Origin: Castellaniella sp049673105
GTDB lineage: Bacteria; Pseudomonadota; Gammaproteobacteria; Burkholderiales; Burkholderiaceae_B
NCBI RefSeq assembly: GCF_049673105.1
Contig: NZ_JBATXG010000014.1
Coordinates: 55,694-119,693, forward strand
DNA length: 64,000 nucleotides
Reading direction: 5' to 3'
Below the pieces are notes generated by a model, which was not told where the DNA came from, made no database searches, and saw nothing but the letters and a program-made list of their open reading frames with translations. The translations under genes were made by a program, and so were the position numbers. Positions 9,987 to 19,067 of the stretch are shown here, piece after piece. Position 1 is the stretch's first letter; every line of letters begins with the position of its first letter.

Positions 9987-11303
9987 ATGAAGAATTTCCC
10001 CTTTGGTTCCGGCGCTGCGCGTTCGGGGTATCGTGCTGCCTGCATGCTGGCGGCAGCCGTGGCGGCATCGCCGGTCTGGGCCGCCACCGATGTGCCGGTG
10101 TGGATCAGTCTGGACGGGCATAACGCCGATGCTTTTCAGTCCATGGTCAAGGACTACAACCGCAGCCAGTCCGACGTGCAGGTCAAGATCCGCACGTTCG
10201 ATACGCCCGAAGCCCTGAACCAGGCGCTGGATGCTGCAGCGGCGTCCAAATCCCTGCCTGCTTTGGCACAGATCGGCGACAGCCACACCCTGGAAGACAT
10301 CTCGCAGCGATCCTATATCCAGCCGCTGTATACCCTGGAAAAATCTGCTCCCCTGAAAGGCGTACGCTGGTTCGTGTCCTCGGACAATGCGTTCATCCAT
10401 GACGCCAAGGGCCGCCTGATGGCCTTTCCGGCGATGCTGGAAGTCCCCGTGATGTATTACAACCAGGACGCCTTCAAGAAAGCCGGTCTGGTGCCTGCCA
10501 CGCCGCAGCGTACCTGGATGGATTTGCAGGGCCAGCTGGTCAGCCTGGCGAACAAGGGTTCGCGCAAATGCCCGCTGACGTCCGACTTGCCAGTGTCGAT
10601 CAATCTGGAAAACCTGGCCGCCGTCAACAATCAGTTGTACGCCAGCGCGGATAACGGCCTGAAGGCCAAAGGCCTGCCCAGTTTTTCCTTTGACGTCACC
10701 TACGTGCGCCATCTGTCCCTGATGATCAGTTGGGTGCGCTCCGAAATCATGGTGCGCCCGGATGCCGGCATGCATTCCGTCAGCCGTTTCGCCAAGGGCG
10801 AGTGCGCGGTGATGATGTCCAGCTCCGGCCACATCGGCGCATTCAACGACCAGCGCAAGCTGCAGTACGCGGTGTCCGGCCTGCCGTACTATCCCGAAGT
10901 CACCAAGGTCCCCGGCAATCCTTTTGTCAGCGGCGCGGGGCTGTGGGTCATGAAATCCCCCAAACCCGTGACCGATGCCACGGCGGCCTTTTTGGGCTGG
11001 ATGACGCAGCCCGAGCAGGCGTCGCGCTGGTATCAGCAGACCGGTTATCTGCCGCTGACGCAGGCGGCTTTCGATACCACGCCGCCCAGCTACTACAAAA
11101 ATCTGGGCCAGTGGCGTGATCTGGTGGCCGTGTACGCAGGGCGTTCCGCCGTCACCGGGCAGGGGTTCCGCATCCACAATTACCCGGCGATCCGGACCCG
11201 TTTCCAGCAGATCCTGACCGCCGCTCTCGACGGCCAGCAACCCGCTGTGACCGCCCTGAATTCGGCTTCCGCCGAGGGCAACCGGCTGGCGCACCAGCGT
11301 TAG
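9987..11303 (+). CDS. Extracellular solute-binding protein, UgpB-like
   Basis: Periplasmic ligand-binding component of an ABC importer, 438 residues, of the family 1 (UgpB/MalE) type. A signal peptide is visible at residues 1-33 (SGYRAACMLAAAVAASPVWA, cleavage after AWA-like VWA). The mature part begins ATDVPVWISLDGHNADAFQ, followed by VMYYNQDAFKKAGL and a C-terminal GWMTQPEQASRWYQQTGYLPL, as in glycerol-3-phosphate binding proteins. It starts seven bases after the DadA-like gene. No permease or ATPase subunit is nearby, so it is an orphan that must share a transporter encoded elsewhere or has another role. The real ligand cannot be told from sequence. Confidence 0.85.
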   Translation: MKNFPFGSGAARSGYRAACMLAAAVAASPVWAATDVPVWISLDGHNADAFQSMVKDYNRSQSDVQVKIRTFDTPEALNQALDAAAASKSLPALAQIGDSHTLEDISQRSYIQPLYTLEKSAPLKGVRWFVSSDNAFIHDAKGRLMAFPAMLEVPVMYYNQDAFKKAGLVPATPQRTWMDLQGQLVSLANKGSRKCPLTSDLPVSINLENLAAVNNQLYASADNGLKAKGLPSFSFDVTYVRHLSLMISWVRSEIMVRPDAGMHSVSRFAKGECAVMMSSSGHIGAFNDQRKLQYAVSGLPYYPEVTKVPGNPFVSGAGLWVMKSPKPVTDATAAFLGWMTQPEQASRWYQQTGYLPLTQAAFDTTPPSYYKNLGQWRDLVAVYAGRSAVTGQGFRIHNYPAIRTRFQQILTAALDGQQPAVTALNSASAEGNRLAHQR

Positions 11304-11374
11304 GATCGCTGCCAGGACGTTTTTATCCGTTCGTACATCCCAGTCTGGCGGCGGTTTCGCCGCCAGGCCACCAT

Positions 11375-11410
11375 AGGCGCCTGATTCCCTGAATCCGGCG
11401 CCTTTTTTTT
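11375..11410 (+). terminator. Terminator before the pilus operon
   Basis: The stem AGGCGCC/GGCGCCT is extended by an inner GATTC/GAATC stem around a CCT loop and is followed by eight T. A second perfect 9-bp hairpin (CTGGCGGCG/CGCCGCCAG, loop GTTT) lies just upstream at 11345-11366. Together they insulate the solute-binding gene from the pilus operon, which starts 38 bases later. Confidence 0.88.
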
Positions 11411-11448
11411 GGGCATGTCGCATCCAGGGGGATTCTGGGAGAAGCGGC

Positions 11449-12324
11449 ATGGTCAGGCTTTTGGGAATGGTGGTGCTGGTGCTGGGTCTGGCGGGTTGCG
11501 TCACGACCGATGCCGGGGCCGGGTGGCGGGCATGGGCGGGGCTGGAACCCTCCGTCGGGCGCTATCACTTCGACTGGCGGCTGTCCGGGGATGCCGATCT
11601 GGCGCCCTTGCAGATATTCGATGATGGGCGCGAGACCTGGCTGCAGTATCCAGCGGGCCAGGCGGTTCCCGCGCTGTTTGCCCGCACGGCGGCGGGGGAC
11701 CGCTTGCTGCAGGCGCGGCGCACCGGGGACTATCTGGTGCTGCGTGGAGTGCCGGATCATCTGTTGATGCGCGGCGGGCTGCTGGTGGCCGAGGCCCGGC
11801 GGGTGGCGGATGGCGCGCCGGGCGCTGTCGCAGGGGATCGCGACACGGTAGCGCTGGGGGCGGGTGTTGCGCCGGCGCTCAGCGCTGATGCCGGGCAGCC
11901 GTCCCAGGCTGTGCGACCGGGCGGGTCTGGCGCCTTGGTGTCTGATGCGGCCAGGCACCCGGCAGCGGCTGCCGATCTGCCCAATAAACCAATGCCGAGT
12001 CCGCCGCTCAAGCTGGCGCCGCCGGTGTCGCGCCCCTTCGAGGTCACGCCCGCCGATGGCAATATGCGCCGGGCGCTAAGCCGCTGGGCAGGCCTGGCCG
12101 GATGGACATTCGAGGCCGAGCATTGGGCGGTGGACGTGGATATTCCCCTGGCCGGATCGGCTGTCTTCGACGAGGCATTCCGGCCTGCCGTGCGCAATCT
12201 GCTGGCCGCGACCGAACTGGGCGACCGGCCGGTGCAGCCATGCTTTTATGCTAACCGTGTCTTGCGCGTGGTGCCGCTGGCGCAGCGCTGTGATCGCACC
12301 CAGGCGCCCGGAGACGGCGCATGA
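11449..12324 (+). CDS. Type IVb pilus lipoprotein with TcpQ-like C-terminus
   Basis: Predicted outer-membrane lipoprotein of 291 residues and first gene of the pilus operon. The lipobox LGLAGC places the lipidated cysteine at residue 17. Residues about 30-115 (FDWRLSGDADLAPLQIFDDG... LLVAEARRV) resemble the C-terminal beta-domain of VirB9/CagX proteins. After a Pro/Ala-rich linker, residues about 195-280 (RPFEVTPADGNMRRALSRWA) match the TcpQ/PilL C-terminal domain that helps place the secretin. A GGGAGAAG ribosome site precedes the ATG. The stop overlaps the pilN start by four bases. The VirB9-like assignment is my reading and less certain than the TcpQ one. Confidence 0.72.
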   Translation: MVRLLGMVVLVLGLAGCVTTDAGAGWRAWAGLEPSVGRYHFDWRLSGDADLAPLQIFDDGRETWLQYPAGQAVPALFARTAAGDRLLQARRTGDYLVLRGVPDHLLMRGGLLVAEARRVADGAPGAVAGDRDTVALGAGVAPALSADAGQPSQAVRPGGSGALVSDAARHPAAAADLPNKPMPSPPLKLAPPVSRPFEVTPADGNMRRALSRWAGLAGWTFEAEHWAVDVDIPLAGSAVFDEAFRPAVRNLLAATELGDRPVQPCFYANRVLRVVPLAQRCDRTQAPGDGA

Positions 12325-13913
12325 ACCCCCGGAACGCTGGGGCGTTGCTGGCCCTGTCACTGCTGCTGTCGGGCTGCGCCTTGCAGGAACGCTTGCAGCA
12401 GGCCGCGCAGCGCTATCGCCAGGCGGATCAGGCGGTGGAACAGGGGCACGAGCGCTTTGTCCGTTCTCTGAACGACCCGGTTCAGCGGCGGGCGGCGCAG
12501 GATATCGACAAGCCCTGGGTGGCGGGCAGGTCGCAGCCCTTGGCCAGGGAACTGTCCCTGCCGCCGGCCTTGCGGGCGCGAGTGCGCACGACCTTGCTGT
12601 TTGCGGATGGCACGGACGACCTGTCGCGCATTGCCCGACGGATCTCTGCGGTCACCGGCATTCCTGTGCACGTCCGCCCGGATGCCTTGCTGCCATCCTG
12701 GCACTTTTTACCGCGACTGGCGCAGACAGCGGGGCAGGGGGTGGCGCCCAGGGATGCCGAACAGCCCTTTGATCTGGCGAGCGCGCCGGCGCCGCTGCCG
12801 CAGATCCTCGACCGCTTGTGTGCGCACCTGGGCGTCAGATGGCGCTACGTTCAGGACCGCATCGAGTTTTTCCGGACCGAGACGCGCGTCTTCAATATTC
12901 GCGCCCTGACCTTGGATGCGCGGGCGCAGGCCTCGCTGGGTCTGGGCGCCCGGCAGACGGACGGGGGGTTCATCAGCACGTCCAGCACACAGTTGCAAAG
13001 CGGCGATCAGGATGTGATGAAAACCGTGCGGGCCCGTATCGAACCCTTTCTGTCGCAGGCCGGTTTGCTGGTGGCCGAACAGGGGGCGGGCGCGACGATC
13101 GTCGTCACCGATCTGCCGGATGTGCTGGACCGGGTCGCCGCGTATCTGGATCAGGAAAACCGCTCCCTGACCCGGCGCGTGCGCTTGGTGTTCGAAGAAT
13201 TGACCGTGGCGCTCAACGAACAGGCGCAGGCCAGTCTGGACTGGAACGTGGTGTTTTCCGGCGCCCGCCTGGCCGCTGGCCTGGCGGTGCCCGCCCTGAG
13301 CAGCGGGCCGGCAGGCCGTCTGGGGGTGGGAATCACGCACGGCACGCTGAGCGGCAGCGAGGCCGTCATCCAGGCGCTGGGGGAATCCGTGCGTTTGGTG
13401 CGCCGCAGCAGCGTGCCCATGCTGACCCTGAATCGCCGTCCGGTGACCCATGCTGTGCGCACCACGTTTTCCTATATCGATCGGGTGGAAACCACACCCC
13501 TGTCCGGGGCCAACGGCTTGGCGGTGCCGGCGGTGTCCGTCAATCAAAAGGAAGAAACCGTGGGGTCGCTGCTGACGCTCGTTCCCGATGCTCAGGAAAA
13601 CGGCCAGATTCTGCTGTCGCTGGCGTATGACAATACCGTGGCGCAGCCTCTAAAGACGGTCACTTTCGGCGGTCGGGACAATCCTTTGCAGTTGCAGCAG
13701 CTGACGGTCGAGGGCAACGGCACCGTGCAGCAGTTGGCGCTGCAGCCGGGCCAGCCGCTGGTGGTGTCGGGCTTCGATCGACAGCAGTCCGAGGCCGGAG
13801 AGCGGCGTCTGAATCCTGGCCTGCCCGCCATCCTGGGCGGTGGTGATCGGCTCAATACCCAGCGCCTGGCGACCGTGCTGATCATCACCGCGCAGGTCGA
13901 GGAAGGTCTGTAA
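12321..13913 (+). CDS. pilN: Type IVb pilus secretin lipoprotein PilN
   Basis: Outer-membrane secretin ring through which the pilus emerges. It has 530 residues, as in R64 PilN, TcpC and BfpB. The lipobox LLLSGC gives a lipidated cysteine near residue 17. N-domains follow (for example GIPVHVRPDALLPSWHF). The C-terminal secretin domain contains VRLVFEELTVALNEQAQASLDWNVVFSG and the end piece QPLVVSGFDRQQ. It overlaps the upstream TcpQ-like gene by four bases and is followed directly by pilO with no gap, as expected for one operon. Confidence 0.9.
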   Translation: MNPRNAGALLALSLLLSGCALQERLQQAAQRYRQADQAVEQGHERFVRSLNDPVQRRAAQDIDKPWVAGRSQPLARELSLPPALRARVRTTLLFADGTDDLSRIARRISAVTGIPVHVRPDALLPSWHFLPRLAQTAGQGVAPRDAEQPFDLASAPAPLPQILDRLCAHLGVRWRYVQDRIEFFRTETRVFNIRALTLDARAQASLGLGARQTDGGFISTSSTQLQSGDQDVMKTVRARIEPFLSQAGLLVAEQGAGATIVVTDLPDVLDRVAAYLDQENRSLTRRVRLVFEELTVALNEQAQASLDWNVVFSGARLAAGLAVPALSSGPAGRLGVGITHGTLSGSEAVIQALGESVRLVRRSSVPMLTLNRRPVTHAVRTTFSYIDRVETTPLSGANGLAVPAVSVNQKEETVGSLLTLVPDAQENGQILLSLAYDNTVAQPLKTVTFGGRDNPLQLQQLTVEGNGTVQQLALQPGQPLVVSGFDRQQSEAGERRLNPGLPAILGGGDRLNTQRLATVLIITAQVEEGL

Positions 13914-15173
13914 ATGATGCTGGCCGGACGTCTCATCTGGGTAGAGCGAACGCCGCTGGTCTTCGGGTTGGAGTGGATGCCGGTGCTGGGTGAACCCGAA
14001 CTCGCCGGCGCTCAGGCGCGTCGCGAGGGGGCCTCGCATCAGGCGCTGTCAGGCAATCCACCGGCTGCTCTGGGGCTGGTGCGGGGACTGAAATCGCGGC
14101 AGCCCTGCTGGGCAGCGGCGGACCTGTGGGCGCGGCAGCATCCCCAGGGGGCGGTGGCCTGCGTCGTGCCGTTGGGGCCGGATGCCTGGCATGTTCTGGC
14201 CAGTCACGAAGGTGTGGTGCTGGCGCGGGCGGATCGCAGCTATCCGGATGCCGATCTGGCGGATCAGGCGGTGGAAGCCTTGCGGCTGGCCTATCCCCGT
14301 CTGCAGGTGCGGCCTTGCGATGCCGATGGGAATGAGGTGCTGCAGGCCCTGGCCCGGCAGGCGGCATCGGCGCCGCCTTTGGTCCGGGTGCGTCGCCGGG
14401 GCGGATGGCTGGCCCTGTTGGCGCTGGTGGTCCTGGCGGGCGCTGGATGGTGGGGCTGGGGCGTCGCTGCGGAAAAGGCGTCAGCGCTGGAACAGGCGTC
14501 CGATAGCCGTCTGCTCTGGGAACGGGCCTTGGCGCATGTGCTGGCCCAGCGTCCTGTGCATGGCGAACAAGGGACGCGGACCTTGCTGCAAGCCTTGTAT
14601 GAGCAGCCTGTGCAGGTTGCGGGCTGGGTACTGCAGCAGGTGCACTGCCAGCCCGGCGCAGGCGGCTGGCAGTGCCGCAGCGAATACCGGCGGCTGGCTG
14701 CGCAGGCGGACAATCGCGGCCTGCTGCGGGCGGCGCCCACAGCCTGGCGGCTCGATTTTCCGACGCTGGATCGGGCCCAGGCGGCTTGGACCCTGCCCCT
14801 GGCCGGGCAGCCCGCCGATCCTGCTCGCCTGCCTGCTTCGCGCCTGGTGGCCCGTGACTGGGCCAGCGCCTTGCAAGCGGTATTGCCCGCTTTTACTGCC
14901 TTGCGCATGGATGCGCCCCAGGCGGTGCAGGTGCCGCCGCCCCGGGACGAGCAAGGCCGGGCGGTTGCGCCGCCGCCAGACTTGCCCCGTTTGGCCAGCC
15001 GGTTGCTGAAAGTCGAAGGTCCCTTGCGCTCGGGCGAGCTGCTGGCGCCGCTGTCGCAGTCGGTGTCCTGGCACAAGGTCTCTCTGTCGCATGCGCCGGG
15101 CGCGCGCCCTGGCCTCAAAGCCAGCCGTCTGGTCTTGCACCTGGAAGGATCCCTATATGAAAACCAAGAGTGA
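13914..15173 (+). CDS. pilO: Type IVb pilus inner-membrane accessory protein PilO
   Basis: A bitopic membrane protein of 419 residues. The N-terminal cytoplasmic part (residues about 1-155) contains WVERTPLVFGLEW. A single transmembrane segment LALLALVVLAGAGWWGWG lies at about 163-180, and a periplasmic region follows. It is assigned as PilO from its place between pilN and pilP and its topology, which match the R64 thin pilus and related IVb loci. Sequence in this family is weakly conserved, so the call rests strongly on context. It overlaps pilP by 17 bases. Confidence 0.75.
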   Translation: MMLAGRLIWVERTPLVFGLEWMPVLGEPELAGAQARREGASHQALSGNPPAALGLVRGLKSRQPCWAAADLWARQHPQGAVACVVPLGPDAWHVLASHEGVVLARADRSYPDADLADQAVEALRLAYPRLQVRPCDADGNEVLQALARQAASAPPLVRVRRRGGWLALLALVVLAGAGWWGWGVAAEKASALEQASDSRLLWERALAHVLAQRPVHGEQGTRTLLQALYEQPVQVAGWVLQQVHCQPGAGGWQCRSEYRRLAAQADNRGLLRAAPTAWRLDFPTLDRAQAAWTLPLAGQPADPARLPASRLVARDWASALQAVLPAFTALRMDAPQAVQVPPPRDEQGRAVAPPPDLPRLASRLLKVEGPLRSGELLAPLSQSVSWHKVSLSHAPGARPGLKASRLVLHLEGSLYENQE

Positions 15174-15645
15174 TATCCGGCAGTGTCGTGTGTTGCGTCT
15201 CTGGATAGGGGCGTGTCTGGTCTGGGGCGTGGGGGCATCGCTATCGCTGGCGCAGCCGGCCCCCGCTGTATCCGTCTTTGCTTCGCCGCCGGAGGAATCC
15301 TGGGAAATGCAGTCCGTGCGTGAATTGATGCAGCAGGATCTGCGCGAGGCCTTGCAGGCCGGGTCTTCTGCTGCAGCGGGGCGCGGGGCGGACCATGCGG
15401 CGCGGCCCTTGTTGGCGCCGCGCCTGGTCGCCCTGTACGGGGTGGGGCGGGCGCTCATGGCCGAAGTCCAGGTCGGCCAGCGGGCCTATCTGTATGTGCG
15501 CGGCCAGGCTTTCCCCGCCGGACATGCCAAGGATCCAGGAGTGTATCAACTGCGCGGCATGAATGGCGCCTGTGTGCAGCTGGAACGTGGTGAGGATCGC
15601 CATTCCCTATGCCTGCGCATGTTGTTGGGCGAGGGGCGGCCATGA
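15157..15645 (+). CDS. pilP: Type IVb pilus biogenesis protein PilP
   Basis: Periplasmic protein of 162 residues that probably links the inner-membrane platform to the secretin. The ATG at 15157 gives MKTKSDIRQ followed by a signal peptide (LWIGACLVWGVGASLSLAQP, residues about 15-34). The frame is open upstream into pilO, but that would bury the signal peptide. The mature part has a beta-rich end (VYQLRGMNGACVQLERGED) typical of PilP. The stop overlaps the pilQ start by four bases. The call depends on position plus signal peptide plus size. Confidence 0.75.
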   Translation: MKTKSDIRQCRVLRLWIGACLVWGVGASLSLAQPAPAVSVFASPPEESWEMQSVRELMQQDLREALQAGSSAAAGRGADHAARPLLAPRLVALYGVGRALMAEVQVGQRAYLYVRGQAFPAGHAKDPGVYQLRGMNGACVQLERGEDRHSLCLRMLLGEGRP

Positions 15646-17327
15646 AAGCCTGGTCTTCCGTGCTGCGGGTAGCCGAACCCCCGATGCCTTTCGATCTGTC
15701 TGCCGCCGCCACCATCGATCACTCCGAGCAACTGTCAGCGCTGCAGCCCCCGCTGCGGCGGGTGCTGGCGCGGCAGTTGGGGGTGGAAGCGCTGGCGGAC
15801 CGGATCTGCCCGGTGGAACGGGCCGACGGCACTGTCACCGTGCTGGCGCGGGCGGAATACGTGGGCGGTGATCAGGCCGATGCCCTGGTGCGGCGTATCC
15901 AGGCGACAGGCGGGCGCTTGTCGGAGCCTGCGCGCTACGTGCTGCCGGCGGCGCTGCTGCTGGCCTTGTCGCGCGATTCCGGCTCTGCGATGTCCTCGGT
16001 GGTGACGGCCGCGGACCGCACCCCCACGGCCTTGGCCGGGGTGTTTCAGGATCTGGTGGAATGGGGGGTACGCCAGCAGGCGACCGATCTGCACCTGAAT
16101 GTCTATCGCGATGCCCCCGAATCCGAGGTTCGCTACACCGTGTCGGGTCGGTATATCGCGCCGGATCGCTTCCGGCCCATGCGAACCGATTTGCTGCTGG
16201 ACGTGCTGTCGGTGGCCTGGATGGACATTCAAGGCGGTAACGGGGCGGTCTTCGATCCCACTCTGGAGCAGCAGGGCAGTCTGTTGCGGCGTGTGGATGG
16301 CAAGGCCTACACCTTGCGCTGGGCCTCGCTGGCAGCGGACCGCGGCCCCAGCGTCTGCCTGCGGTTTCTGGCGCGGGATGCGCAGGTACGGGATGCGGGC
16401 CTGAGCGCCCTGGGTTATCGGCCCGATCAGCAGGCCTGTTTCGAGCGTGTCATGCGCTCCGAAGGCGGCGCCATCGTGCTGGCTGGCGCCGTCGGTTCCG
16501 GCAAATCCACCACGCTGGCGGCCCTGATCCGGGGCCTGCCCGATGAGCGCAAGGTCATCACGCTGGAAGAACCGGTGGAATACCGGATCGCGCGGGCGGT
16601 GCAGAACACCATTGGCCGCGATCTGGACCAGCAGGCGCATGGGCGCTATGCGGCCAAGCTGCGCACCCTGAAGCGTTCCGCCATGCATGATGTGCTGTTG
16701 GGGGAAATCCGCGATGCGGAAAGCGGCCTGGCCTTGATGGACTTGGCCGGGTCGGGCGTCAACGTCTATACCACGGTGCATGCGCCCTCCGCGCGCGCCA
16801 TTGTGGATCGGCTTTCGTCCGCCTTCATCGGCGTGCCGCGCGATTTTCTGCAGATGCCGGGAGTGCTCAAGCTGCTGGTGTTCCAGGCGCTCTTGCCGCA
16901 ATTGTGCGCGTCCTGCGCGGTGCCGGCCACGCCTGCGGACCTGTCGCGCCAGCAGCAAGGGACCCGTCAGGACTGGTCTCGCTGGCTGGGCTGGATCGAG
17001 CAGCTGTGGGGCATCCGGGCGGAGCAACTGCGCATCCGCCGTCCCGATGGCTGCGCCCGCTGCCGCTTGCCGCAGCTGCCGGAACTAGCCGGTTATGCCG
17101 GCCGGACGGTCGCCGCCGAATTGCTTGAGCCGGGCGTGCAGTCGGATGTGTCGGCCACGGCATCCGGTTTTCTGCCCGACCCCGTCGACAGCGCGCTGGC
17201 GCACGCCATGCTCAAGGTCGGGGCGGGCCAGGTCGACCCGCGCGACGTCGAGACGCGCTTCATGGCCTTCGAAACCCTGCTGCTGCGCCGTCAGCGGCAG
17301 GCAAGGGGCGCCTCATGTTCCGCGTGA
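15642..17327 (+). CDS. pilQ: Type IVb pilus assembly ATPase PilQ
   Basis: Cytoplasmic hexameric ATPase that drives pilin polymerisation, 561 residues. The N-terminal domain (QQATDLHLNVYRDAPESEVRY) leads to Walker A GAVGSGKSTT (around residues 283-292), an Asp-box region VITLEEPVEY, and the Walker B-like VLLGEIRDAESGLALMDLAGSG. Two C-terminal cysteine pairs (LCASCAV and GCARCRL) form a likely zinc site as in GspE-type enzymes. The ATG at 15642 overlaps the pilP stop; earlier in-frame codons lie inside pilP. No PilT retraction ATPase is present in the operon, in line with IVb systems. Confidence 0.92.
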   Translation: MKAWSSVLRVAEPPMPFDLSAAATIDHSEQLSALQPPLRRVLARQLGVEALADRICPVERADGTVTVLARAEYVGGDQADALVRRIQATGGRLSEPARYVLPAALLLALSRDSGSAMSSVVTAADRTPTALAGVFQDLVEWGVRQQATDLHLNVYRDAPESEVRYTVSGRYIAPDRFRPMRTDLLLDVLSVAWMDIQGGNGAVFDPTLEQQGSLLRRVDGKAYTLRWASLAADRGPSVCLRFLARDAQVRDAGLSALGYRPDQQACFERVMRSEGGAIVLAGAVGSGKSTTLAALIRGLPDERKVITLEEPVEYRIARAVQNTIGRDLDQQAHGRYAAKLRTLKRSAMHDVLLGEIRDAESGLALMDLAGSGVNVYTTVHAPSARAIVDRLSSAFIGVPRDFLQMPGVLKLLVFQALLPQLCASCAVPATPADLSRQQQGTRQDWSRWLGWIEQLWGIRAEQLRIRRPDGCARCRLPQLPELAGYAGRTVAAELLEPGVQSDVSATASGFLPDPVDSALAHAMLKVGAGQVDPRDVETRFMAFETLLLRRQRQARGASCSA

Positions 17328-18439
17328 GGGCGTTGGCGCAGCGGTTCCCGGCATGGCGCGATCGTCTGGATGCCTGGCGTTTCTCGGACCGGCGGGCGGA
17401 CTACTTCGAGTATCTGCATGCGGTGCTGGCAGGCACACAGGGCCGTCTGACCATCCGGGAATTGTTCGATCGGGATGCGCAGCGTTATGGGCCGGGTACG
17501 GTGCGCGGGCGGCTATCCGGTCGCTGGTCGGCTGCCTGCGAGGCCAGCGGCGGGGACCTGGACGCTACCTGGCGCGGCTGTCTGCCCGCCGACGAGCGCG
17601 CTTTGATCCGGGTGGCGCAGGCGTTTGGCAATGCCCGCTTGCTGGCCTGCTTTCAGGCGCTGGCCGGACATCTGGGCCTGCTGATCCGAACGCGGCAGTT
17701 GCTGTGGACGACGCTGGGCTCGGCTGCCGTTGCGCTGCTCGTCGTCAGTGTGCTGGTGCTGGCGGTGCCGGCCTGGACGGTGCCCGCTTTGCTGCAGGCG
17801 TTCCAGGGTCTGCCGCCGGCCTTTCAGGGCGATTGGGCGCGATCCCTGTTTGCCGCCGCCCGGTTGTTGCGCGATTGGGGACTCGGCATCCCCGTGTTGG
17901 TGGCCGCCTTGTCGTTGACCGTGTGGTGGGCGTTGCCGCGCACCTGCGGTCCGTGGCGTCGTCGCCTGGATCGGGTGGGGTTGTGGCGCTTGTATCGTCA
18001 GGTCCAGGCTCTGCGCCTGCTGGCCCTGGTATCCATTTTGCTGCAGCCGGGCGCAGGTAGCTCGTCTCAGCTCAGACCGGTGATCCTATTGTTTCTGGAT
18101 GGCGCCAGCCCCTGGCTGCGGGCGCATCTGCAGCGAATGGTCTGGCGCATCGACCAGGGGCTGGCCGGCGCGGCTGCCTGGGATACCGGGCTGTTGGATC
18201 GCGAACTGTATTGGTATCTGGAAGACGTGGTGGCGGCGCAAGGCCTGCCGGCAGGGTTTCAGGCGGCCCATGCGCGCATGGCCACGGTCTGGTTGGCCCG
18301 TATCCGGGTGCAGGCCCAGACCTTGCGCTGGCTTGCCCTGTTATCGGGTGTGGCGGTCGTAATGGGAATCGGCGTGTGGCATTACGCAGCCATCGATGAT
18401 TTGCGTCGGGGCTGGATGATGTTTCACGCCAGCCAATAG
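17315..18439 (+). CDS. pilR: Type IVb pilus inner-membrane platform protein PilR
   Basis: Polytopic platform protein of 374 residues, with the GspF/TadB-type layout: two cytoplasmic helical domains separated by hydrophobic segments. Membrane segments are visible near residues 135-155 (SAAVALLVVSVLVLAVPAW), 190-210 (GLGIPVLVAALSLTVWWAL) and 345-363 (LALLSGVAVVMGIGVWHYA). It overlaps pilQ by 13 bases. Its stop codon lies within the loop of a perfect 10-bp hairpin that precedes the pilin gene. Confidence 0.88.
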   Translation: MFRVRALAQRFPAWRDRLDAWRFSDRRADYFEYLHAVLAGTQGRLTIRELFDRDAQRYGPGTVRGRLSGRWSAACEASGGDLDATWRGCLPADERALIRVAQAFGNARLLACFQALAGHLGLLIRTRQLLWTTLGSAAVALLVVSVLVLAVPAWTVPALLQAFQGLPPAFQGDWARSLFAAARLLRDWGLGIPVLVAALSLTVWWALPRTCGPWRRRLDRVGLWRLYRQVQALRLLALVSILLQPGAGSSSQLRPVILLFLDGASPWLRAHLQRMVWRIDQGLAGAAAWDTGLLDRELYWYLEDVVAAQGLPAGFQAAHARMATVWLARIRVQAQTLRWLALLSGVAVVMGIGVWHYAAIDDLRRGWMMFHASQ

Positions 18440-18450
18440 GGGCTGGCGTG
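18425..18450 (+). other. Perfect 10-bp hairpin between pilR and pilS
   Basis: The arms CACGCCAGCC and GGCTGGCGTG flank a six-base loop AATAGG that contains most of the pilR stop codon. No T-run follows, so it is not a normal terminator. Its place just before the major pilin gene suggests an mRNA processing or stability element that raises the pilin level relative to the assembly genes; this role is inferred. Confidence 0.7.
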
Positions 18451-18479
18451 TCATGGCCGGAAAACGGCAAGGGGGGTGT

Positions 18480-19067
18480 ATGCAGAACGATGAACGCGTG
18501 TGGAATAGGGGATCGGCAAGGGGGCGTCGGCGGTCTCAGCAGGGGTTTTCTCTGATCGAGGTGTCTATCGTCACGGCCATTGTGTTGTTGATTGCGGTGA
18601 TAGGCATTCCCGCCATTGGCGGATATGTGCTTGAAAACAAGGTGCCCAAAGTCGGTCAGGAACTCGCGCGGTTCGTGATGCAGACGCGCGTCAATGCCGG
18701 CACCTCGGGTGATCCGCCGTATGCCGGTATCGGCACGGAGAACCTGGCTTCGATGGTGGCGGATTCGACCGTGCTGACCCGCACCAGCGCCGGCGCCGTG
18801 CTGCATGGGCTGGGTGGCGGCGGCACGGTCGAGGTCGAATCTGACGATGCCGGCGCCGGCTTTCTGGTGCGCCTGGCGCAGGTCAACCACGTCGCGTGTC
18901 CCTCGATCGCCTCGGTGCTGCAGCGGGTGGCGGACCGTATCACGGTCAGCGCCAACGGCGGGGCGGCCCGGACGGTCAAGGACGACACGACGCCCTACAG
19001 CGCCTTATCCGCCGAATCGGCCTGCGCCAAGGGCGACACCAACCAGTTTGTGTTCCATGTGCGCTAG
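18480..19067 (+). CDS. pilS: Type IVb major prepilin PilS
   Basis: Prepilin of 195 residues. A long positively charged leader ends in the class-III cleavage site QQG|FSLIEVSIVTAIVLLIAVIG, with Glu at position +5 of the mature protein. The leader of about 22 residues is longer than in type IVa pilins. The ATG at 18480 is chosen because AAGGGGGG lies seven bases upstream; another ATG at 18453 lacks such a site. Two cysteines near the C-terminus could form the pilin disulfide (VACPS and SACAK). No prepilin peptidase lies in this operon, so a genomic PilD or PilU must act on it. Confidence 0.9.
   Translation: MQNDERVWNRGSARGRRRSQQGFSLIEVSIVTAIVLLIAVIGIPAIGGYVLENKVPKVGQELARFVMQTRVNAGTSGDPPYAGIGTENLASMVADSTVLTRTSAGAVLHGLGGGGTVEVESDDAGAGFLVRLAQVNHVACPSIASVLQRVADRITVSANGGAARTVKDDTTPYSALSAESACAKGDTNQFVFHVR

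Noticed and set aside
9612..11504. A 630-codon open frame on the minus strand over the dadA-like and ugpB-like genes
   Set aside because: It is antisense to two clear genes, has low-complexity His/Arg/Gly content and no domain, and reflects high GC codon bias.
15735..17027. A 430-codon minus-strand frame over pilQ
   Set aside because: Antisense shadow of the ATPase gene; composition His/Gln/Arg-rich and no ribosome site.
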